From NCBI RefSeq assembly GCF_041296385.1, contig NC_091013.1, forward strand, positions 67,859,563 through 67,923,562: a DNA stretch of 64,000 bases, written 5' to 3'. This document shows positions 41,701 to 50,700 of the stretch, piece by piece (the stretch's first letter is position 1; each line of letters opens with the position of its first letter). A program made the translations under genes and the position numbers. Under the pieces are notes generated by a model that saw only the letters and a list, made by a program, of their open reading frames with translations, had not been told where the DNA came from and ran no database searches. The DNA is from Aphelocoma coerulescens (taxonomy: Eukaryota; Chordata; Aves; Passeriformes; Corvidae).

Positions 41701-44700
41701 TGACCGTATGGCCCCATCAACATTATTGCCTTGATGACAAACTGTTTTGTGTAGGTGTTACTGTGACAGCTGTGTTGACCCTTTCTGTCTTTTAATATAC
41801 AAGCCAAGATGGTGTGAATAAATCTTAACAGAAGAGTAAAACGATGAACCAGAAAGTAAATAAGAAGTCTGTTTATCAGATTTTGTTGTTCAGGACTATG
41901 CATGAGCTTGTTACCTGTATTTCTGCAACCATGTTCTCATCAGGCTTCAGGTGAACAGTGAAGGCTTCTCTCATCTCCCTTACTCCATCGAAGAGAACTT
42001 CGATCTCCACAAAGTGCTGTGTTTCACCCTCCTTAAACTCAATTTCTGAAAAATAATGAGACACTTAAATCTGTTGTTCATAACAAGCTGTGATTCTAGG
42101 CCCAGACATGAGAGATGGCAGTGAACACTTAACCTTTTTGAATTAGAGATGTTTGGAAATTGTGTTTAACCTATTTGATGCTACAAATAATAATAATGAA
42201 TAGCAGTGGACACACGTGGAAATCACTGAAAATAAGACATTAACATCAAGAGATTTGCAAAGATCAAGATTTAGTCTAATGGAACTTAATGTTTTGAAAA
42301 TTATCTGTGACTAATTACGTAAATGTTGGTAACATATGTGAATGACCAAAAGACTGAAGAATTCTAAATAAATAGTATTGTCAGGTCTTTTTCCAACAAA
42401 ATGTAATAAATACAATGGTATGTACAAAAAATAAGGAACAAAGCTGTAGTCACACAAGAGTACTGTATTTTGAAATCATTGTGAAAAAACCTCATAGGTT
42501 ATGGTGATAAAAAGTTCAATCTTAATGGAGTCTATTTGGTCTGTGTGGCAAGGCTTTGGTAGCGGGGGGATACAGGGGTGGATTCTGCGAGCAGCTGCCA
42601 GAAGCTTCTCCCATATCTGACAGAGGCAATGCCAACTGGCTCCAAGATGGACCCATGGCTGGTCAAGGACAAGGCCAGGAGTGACAACGATTGTGCCTCT
42701 TGGATAACAGATTAAAGAAGGGGAAAAAACTGCTGCACTGATGAGGCTGACAGCTGGTCTGGGGGCCTCACAGAGTCAGACCTGAAATCAGTCAGAATTT
42801 ACCCGTGAGAATTTTACAGTGGAAATTTTGCAGCTTCATTGAAACCCACAGAGAAGGCCAAGAAGATAATCAATGAGAGAAGATGTTCTGGACACAAGGA
42901 GAGGATGATCTTGTTGTGGGACATTAAGAGTGTACAAGGATAATATGTAGCAACTATACCTTTGCTTGTATAGCTGATTGTTTACTGCCTGAATGGTCAT
43001 TGTTTGTTAGATGGCCTTGTCATTGTTTGCTAAGCAGCCAATCTTAATAGACCACAGCAATTGTGAAGAGGTCTAGGAATAGCAGTAGAGAAAATAAAAA
43101 ATCTCTCTTGACTTTGGATTATGACAAGGTGCTGTTATGTCCACCTCGACAAAAGCCACATCACACCACAGCAGCTGGGAAAGAGGAGTGAGAAGATGTG
43201 AGAAATCACTCTGCAGACACCAAGGTCAGTGGAGAAGGCAGGGCAGGAGGTGCTCCAGGCACCAGAGCAGAGATTCCCCTGCAGCCCCTGGTGCAGACCC
43301 TGGTGATGCAGGATGTGCCCCTGCAGCCCATGGAGGTCTGTGGTGGAGCAAAGATCCACCTGCAGCCAGGGAGGACTCATGATCAAGCAGGTGGATGCTC
43401 AAAGGAGGCTGTGACCCTGGGGGAAGCCTGCTCTGGAGCAGGCTCCTGGCAGGACCTGTGGCCCCATGGAGAGAGGAGGCCACAGTGGAGCTGGTTTGCT
43501 GGCAGGACTTGTGATCCCATGAGGGAGCCACACAGGAGCAGTTAATGAAGAACCCATAGGGAAGGACTGTTTCCTGGGGGTGGGACCTCATGCTGGAGCA
43601 GGGAAGAGTGTGAGGAGGAAGAAGCATCAGAAATAACGTGTGATAAACAGATTGCAACCCCCATTCCCTCGAGCCAGTCAGAGGTAAGGAATTTGGGAGT
43701 AAAGCTAACTCCAGGAAGAAGGGAGGGGTGGGAGGAATGTGTTCTATGATCTAGTCTTATTTCCCATCACTGTGCTCTGGTTTGATTGGTAATAAATGAA
43801 ACTAATTTTCCCAAGCTGAGTCTGTTTTCCCTGTGCTGATAATTGGTGAGTGACCTCTCCCTGTTCTTATCTCAACCCATGACTCTTCCATCATATTTTC
43901 TCTCTCCTCCATAGCTTAGGAGGGGCAGTCATAGAGCAGCTTTGGTGGGCATTTGCTGTCCAGCTAAGACCAACTCTTACACTGACTGAGTAAAAGAATA
44001 CTACAATTCTTGATTGTATTAACTACTAAAGAAACAAAAAGTAGAGAAACGATTTAAACTTTGTGTCTGGAAAGGGTGAGAGTGATAATAACTAAAATAA
44101 TAGATGCATTTCTAATATTTTTATTTTTAAAGAACATCAAATTCACTTTGAAGACGGTACAGAAATAACCAACAGAAACTTAGGACCAGAAGAACTTGCA
44201 GAGAGTGATGTTCTCATTGGTATATTGAAACACCATCATAATCAAAATATACCAGGTGATAAAGAGCTCTGCACTCCAAAGGGACAGACACAAAAAGCAG
44301 TAGTGCATTAAAGCTGAAGTGTATATGGGAAATAAGGCACAGTTAGGTGATAGACACTGATCAGCGAAGCAACATGCTAAGAAACACTCTTTATCTCCAA
44401 TGCCTTCAAACCAGGACTGGATGTTCTTTCTAAAGATATATTTTCTCTAACCAAACCTTTTTGGATCAATACAGAAGTAATTTGGGAAAACTGGGAGAAT
44501 CTTGCAATCCACAGTGAGTCTGATTAAGTGATCTAATGATCCTTCCAATCCTAAGTGTTATTAAGCCAGGGAAATACTCTTTGTGGTAATAAACATATAA
44601 ACTCTTAGTTGTGTGATAGCTAAGAATTTTATTGATTTTCAGTTTGTCACACTTCCTTCGGGAAACTAAATTAAGGATGCGAGTTTTGTACCCATGGCTG

Positions 44701-47700
44701 AATAGGCAGGTTCCCTAAACTCACAGGTATTCTGAAACCTGTGGGGAAATTCTGTACACCACAGACCCTTCTCAAAGGCTTCTGGGCAGAAGCTGAGAGC
44801 CTCTTGTTCTGTAGTATCATGTTTCCCTTGAAAACTTTGCTCCCATGTGCTGTTGGTGCACAGCAGGGAGAATGTAAGCACAACAGTGCCTACAGGTAAT
44901 GTGCATAGGCTAAGTACCAGCTGACACTTGAAGTTCCTGTGGGGAAAGAGTGAAACTCTAAAATGCGGACCAAAGTGACTGAAATTAGCAAGCTCTGGGT
45001 TGGTGATTTTCTTGTGGCTAACAAATTGCCTCAGATATCATTAGCAGCAAATACCACTCCTATGGAATTTGAAGATAACCCAATGTTGTTGCTGAATGCT
45101 CAAAAGTAAGTCATATCTTCCAGCTGGACTGTATGCCAAAATAGTTTATCCAAAACTGTGAAAACACTCCAGCAATGAATGATTAATCTTAAAACACAGA
45201 GTAGTATCATGTATTATCATAAACTTTAAAGGGAAAAAAAATTATAATGCTACAAACTCCATTAGTCATTGCCTAAGCCATGTAGGTGGGCTATTAATGG
45301 AAAGAAGTTTATCGGCTAAGAAATTTCTCATTCTGTTGCACAACTTCTCATTCATTAGTAGTGTGAAGAAGCACACAGTGAATTCAGAAATACAGAAGGA
45401 AAACTTTATTATTATGAACATATAAAAATTAAAAGAAATATATATTAATTCTTACATAGAGAAAAAGCCATTATCTTAATGAACTGCTCAAGAAACAACC
45501 ACACAATCATATCCTATAAGTAGATGTTTCTTCAGAGTAATATTATTACACTCTGCAAATAGAACTAAGGTTTAACTCGCACATCTTCCACAATTACTTG
45601 AGCTACAGATGTTTTCAAAGGAGTCACAATCCTTTTGTAAATATCTTCACTGATAACTAGTATTCCAGGAGCAATTGGCTGTTGTATACCACAGGGAATC
45701 TGTCCACACTGAATTAGAATTACAAAATGCTTTTCAGGATGTGGTTGCAAAGTATTCTAATCACAAAGTTATTTCATTTTTCAAATATTATGTTACAGTC
45801 ATGAATGAAAATAAATAGTTGGATGTGATAAGTATGATCCTACCTTCTGATATAGGGTGATAGTCCTCTCCAGAAGTAGCAGATCCATCCTTTGTATGAA
45901 CTCTCACAACAGAAACTTTGGAAGTGTCTCCCAGACGTAGCACTGGGATTTTCACAACTGCTACTTGCCTTGTGTCCTTCGGTTCACTCACACTAAATTT
46001 GGTCTCACCAAACTTAATAATAGCCTCTGTAAATCGAAGGAAAAAAAAAAAAAGGTTTTAGAGCATGCAAATGGGCTTCCAAAAGCCAGTAACAACAAAA
46101 GACTCTCTTACTGTCTGCGTCATCCCGAATCTTTATCAGCGTCTCATTTTGCTCGCCAATAGAGGCACCAAAGGAAGAATCACTTCTTGGAGTGCCAAGA
46201 ACCAGGCGTAGTTCTTCCTCCTCCTCATGGAAAGTATCATCCATAAGCACCAGTGTGCAAGGCTTCTCAGTTTCACCTGCAATCATTCTGAAGGTAGTAT
46301 CAGGCAGAACTTAGGTGTGCTTTGCTCTAATAGAGCACTTCTCTCCAAGCCCAAGGCACCACAGGCTGCTCCTGCGGGCCAAGGCATCCACCTTGACACG
46401 ACACAAGTTAATGAGCAACGACAGTAGTGAAAGCAGAATTAGCAATCATTACCTTTCTATGGAAACTCGTTAAAGTGGAATCTCCAAGTCTGGGACTTCT
46501 GTAAGACAAGTTTCTATTTGGTATATCCACTTTACATGTACTATTCCTTTTGTTTTACTTAAGAAGAAAATGATCTTTCTCAGTGACCTCTTCTACAGAG
46601 TGCACTTAAAAAATAAATACTTGTACAAGGAAGCAGAGCAATAAAACATTTCACTAATACTAATGGTAATTTTGTCCTGAAGTTTTACATTTCAAGTCTC
46701 TTTTGATTGGACACTCTCCAACTGTGTGGACCTTCACTTATATTATTCCATTTGACTTTAAAGCCTTTTGAACTCCCACTGATTCCAACTGGCAATGAAT
46801 ATTGCCTTAAAAACACTTTGGAGTACCAAACCTCAGTCAATTTTTGCAGTCACAAATGAATGTGCTCTGACTTACTAGATGTTCAGAAACTTGAACACCT
46901 TGTCTTAGGCCTTCTACACAAGCTGCAAGACCTATGTGTGCAGTGTCTGGCACCCAGCGTGACCTTCATCTTGAGACTGACTCCTACACCCCAGATGAAA
47001 GGAACAGCACAGCAGCAGAGAGATGAGGTCAATTTACTGTATTATTTCATCATTACACAAGCAAATATGATCAAGGCTCTTCAAGACGAAGAACCAGACC
47101 AGAATGCTGTGTTCCTTTTCTGAGGTTGCCTTTCCCGAAGAACCAGACCAGAATGCTGTGTTCCTTTTCTGAGGTTGCCTTTCCCCCCCACTACAGAAAA
47201 TAAATTATCCCTTAGGAGGAGAAAAAAATGGAAAACACTCATCCTGCTTATTGTTACATGGGAAATGTGAAAACTGAAATGAAACTGCTGCATATCAAAC
47301 ATACCTAAGAAGCTTATGGAGACAAAATATAATTCTAGCAGACTTCTTTGCTACTTATCTTTGCAGAGAAATGGTAGGGCAACACTCAAAATAAGAGAAA
47401 AGTCACTTCCTAAGTGGCCCAGATCCCTTAATTCTTACTAGTTGGACTCTTTCCTGATTGCACAGAAGCAATAGCAAAGGTGTAGAGTACATGACAGTAC
47501 TAAAAGCTGAGGCCAGCCCTAAATAAAGAGTGAACAACTCACTTTTTCAAGAGAACTATAATACAGGTCTACAGAAATACGAAGATTGTAATTTCTGTGA
47601 TATGGGCATACCAAGGATTTCATGCTGATGACAGAACTTGTTTAAGGCTTGTAAAAAACACCACATGTGCTTAAACTCCAAAGACTAGAAGACCAGACTG

Positions 47701-50700
47701 CATCCTGCACAAGTAGAAATAATTAGGCAATATTCTTTCTACATAGTAACATTTGATTCATTTGCATTTCATCTCTGATGTGAGATATTAAGTACCTGAT
47801 ATTGGTGGGTGGTCTTAGGAAAGCCTTGGTGGGAGAAAAAATTCAAACAGGAATTAGAGAGCTATATACCTGTTGAAAGACCTATTACTCATTTCAGTGC
47901 AAGCCAAATGTATTTACCAGAAATCTGCTTAACAAAGAGCAGAACTTCTGAAGTTTCCTTTCTTACAGGAGATCTGTGCTTCTACTGTGTTATGCTGAAC
48001 TTGTTTTTGCTATCAAAAAGATCCCGGCACTCAGGCTGAACCTAAATGAAGATATATTCCTTTGGTTCTTATCGATTATCCCTCTAAGTCGGAAGTGAAG
48101 AAAATAGAGGCAACATCATCCCCTTGCATATGAAAAAAACCAAAAGCTTTGTTTTCCAGAGGGATCTTTTTGGCATGACTTTATGAGAAGACACAATTAA
48201 AACACGACAAAACAAAACAAACAAAGCAAAGGAAAGCAAAGCAAAACAAAAGAAAACATAGTATAGTAAAGGCTTCAAAAATAAGATCAAGAACTTACCA
48301 GGAAGGAATGTGACGATGGAACTGTCAGTATTAGGACGCTCTTCGAAGTCCATCATTACCTGAGCTGAACCTTGCCTTGTATAGCATCGCACGGTGGATG
48401 TGTATCGGATATCCCCGCTCCTGAATATCATGGCAGAAATCTGCCCATCATTTTCATTGGCTACATACACAGGTTCTTTAAACTGCATCTTTGGCACTGG
48501 GCAGAAAAACATAGAAAGCACAAGTAAAGTATACCTGCAGAAGTTATCATATCTTCTCTCCACTAGTTCCACATTTGTTTATGCTACATTGCACCAGATG
48601 CAGATCATAAGCAGCCAGACAACAAATGACTTAACACATCATCTCCAAAATACGGAAAAGTTAAAAAAAAAAAAAAATCACTCACAATCAGACACTGAAT
48701 CATTAATGAAGATGGTGGTCTTGCTGGGTTCTCCAAGGGCAGCATTCATGGGCATCCTTAGCACAAGCTCAAACTTCTCAGTTCCTTCTAACACTGGCTG
48801 TCCAAGATCATCCAGAATTATCACACGAAATGTCTGCATATTGACTCCAGGGGAAAAATCCAAATTACGACTGATGCCTACATAATCTACTCCAGCTATC
48901 AATGGAAAAGAGAGAAAAATACCATTACATGTAATTAAAAATAAAAATATCTATCATTAGGCAGTTAATTGTAGGTAAATATTTTTCCTTTATAAATTTA
49001 GTATTTGCCAAATTCTGGCATTTATGAAAAGCAAAATGATCTTTTGGTCATTTAAGTTGGACTATAAAATAAAATAAGTCCATATTAATTAATTTTTTGT
49101 TTAATGATGATTTGCATCACAAAATGAGGCTGATTCTGTTCTGCTGTAAATCAACAGTTATTCCATAAAAACTAACGAAATTTGCTTGAAGTGAGAAATG
49201 AAAGTAAGCAAAAAAGCTTTGAGAGAGACTCTGGAGACAAAGCAAAGTCTTTTGGAAAGAATTTTCATATAATTCTGTAACAAAGATGGAAATTTTGAGA
49301 TTAACGTAAAAAGGAAAGGAGACAAGGCCAGTGAGCTGACTATAAGGGAGAACTGCTGTTCAGAGGAGGTGACAGACAGAACAAATGGAAAACAAAATTC
49401 TGCTCAGACCATATCAGGTGAGGTCTGGTACCTTCCTCTTAAAGGAAGATTGATCTCTTTTTGTTTTCTTTTAAGTGAAGCAAACCAATCCATAACATGC
49501 CAATGAGAAGAAGGCAAACAAAACAAGAAACTGACTACAACCTGACACTGTCTTGGAACCAAGGTATTAGGTATCTAGGACTTTAGGGAAGGACTCAGTT
49601 TTAACATTAATTTTTGGGGAGAATAAACAGCAGAGGTGTTGAAACAAAGTTTTGGGGGAAACACTGCAATTGAAATTGAAATCAGGTTTGCAATTCTGTG
49701 AATTTGACAAAATTTGGCCAGATTAAAGGCCATCATCAGACGGGCATTTGCCTGAAGGCCCTACTGCTGTACTCCCCTAGAGCTAAGTCTCTAAGGCTGG
49801 ATTCCAGGACTGACAGCTCAGAGCAGCAGATTCATTGCTGCACTGTGTAAGGCCAAGAACCAGGTTTATGGTTTTACAGGCAGCCAGCCATGTCAGAGCT
49901 TTCATGCTGTGACCAACAGACTAGAGAGCCCAAGAGCTGAGCCATTCCCTGTTCTTAATCCTAGAGGTCCTGGCACAATGAATGAAGATTGTTACTGTAA
50001 GGACAGACATTTTTTACCAGAAATAATATAACTTAAATATTCAAGGTTAGATAAATACATCAGATCATAAAAGCAAGTTCAGAAATGGAGCAATCATGTA
50101 TTTCTTCAGACTTGAAAATTTTCTTTTTCATGAGAAAAATACATATATTTTATTTGTATTATGTTATGTATATATGATACATATATATTATGTTTAGATA
50201 TTCCTGAAATAACGGTAAAGTTACACTCAGGATAAGCATCTAAAGAAGATAATTTTTATGCTGCCTCTATATGAACATCTTAGTTTAAACATTATGATAT
50301 GTTTTGTGAAAAAAAAAAAGAGAGTATGTTAACACTTGATTCTGCAGACAAAGGTTCTGTCAAAGCATCCAAGAACCACACAGCTGAAGCAATCCTGTTC
50401 CTGAATAGGATACTAGGTAATAATTTCTCATTGTCTACAGTAAAAATGAGAGAAGCAAACTCAGCATGCTGCCAGTCATCATAACTGTGCCCAGAGTATG
50501 CTCTTGAAGCAGCAATCAACTATCTTTGCAGCAGTCTTTGTATGAGGATTTAAAGGCATTTCTCTTAGTGCTGTACTTCATAGCTGCTCCTACTCCTGTT
50601 TCTTTGAAATTCTGTAACCACCTGATTGTTTTCTCAGAAGAAAAGGTCTGCTAAGAGCAAGAGACATACAATTTTCATCTTATGTGGTTGAAACTGTACC

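Larger units (their letters stand above)
42046..45843 (-). other. FREM2: FREM2 intron with LTR insertion
   Basis: 3.8 kb; about 1.4 kb of it is the ERVL-type LTR with its apparent nested insert, followed by a possible old CR1-like fragment at 44380-44575. The rest is AT-rich. Confidence 0.88.
46277..48298 (-). other. FREM2: FREM2 intron
   Basis: 2.0 kb; contains the 49-bp tandem duplication and the A-rich tract next to the acceptor-proximal exon. Confidence 0.9.

Noticed and set aside
43135..43657. Open frames on both strands of 80-143 codons
   Set aside because: They fall inside the GC-rich LTR and reflect its internal repeats rather than a gene; no gag, pol or env similarity is seen.
48394..48885. 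163-codon open frame on the plus strand
   Set aside because: It is the antisense of two adjacent FREM2 exons and the short intron between them.
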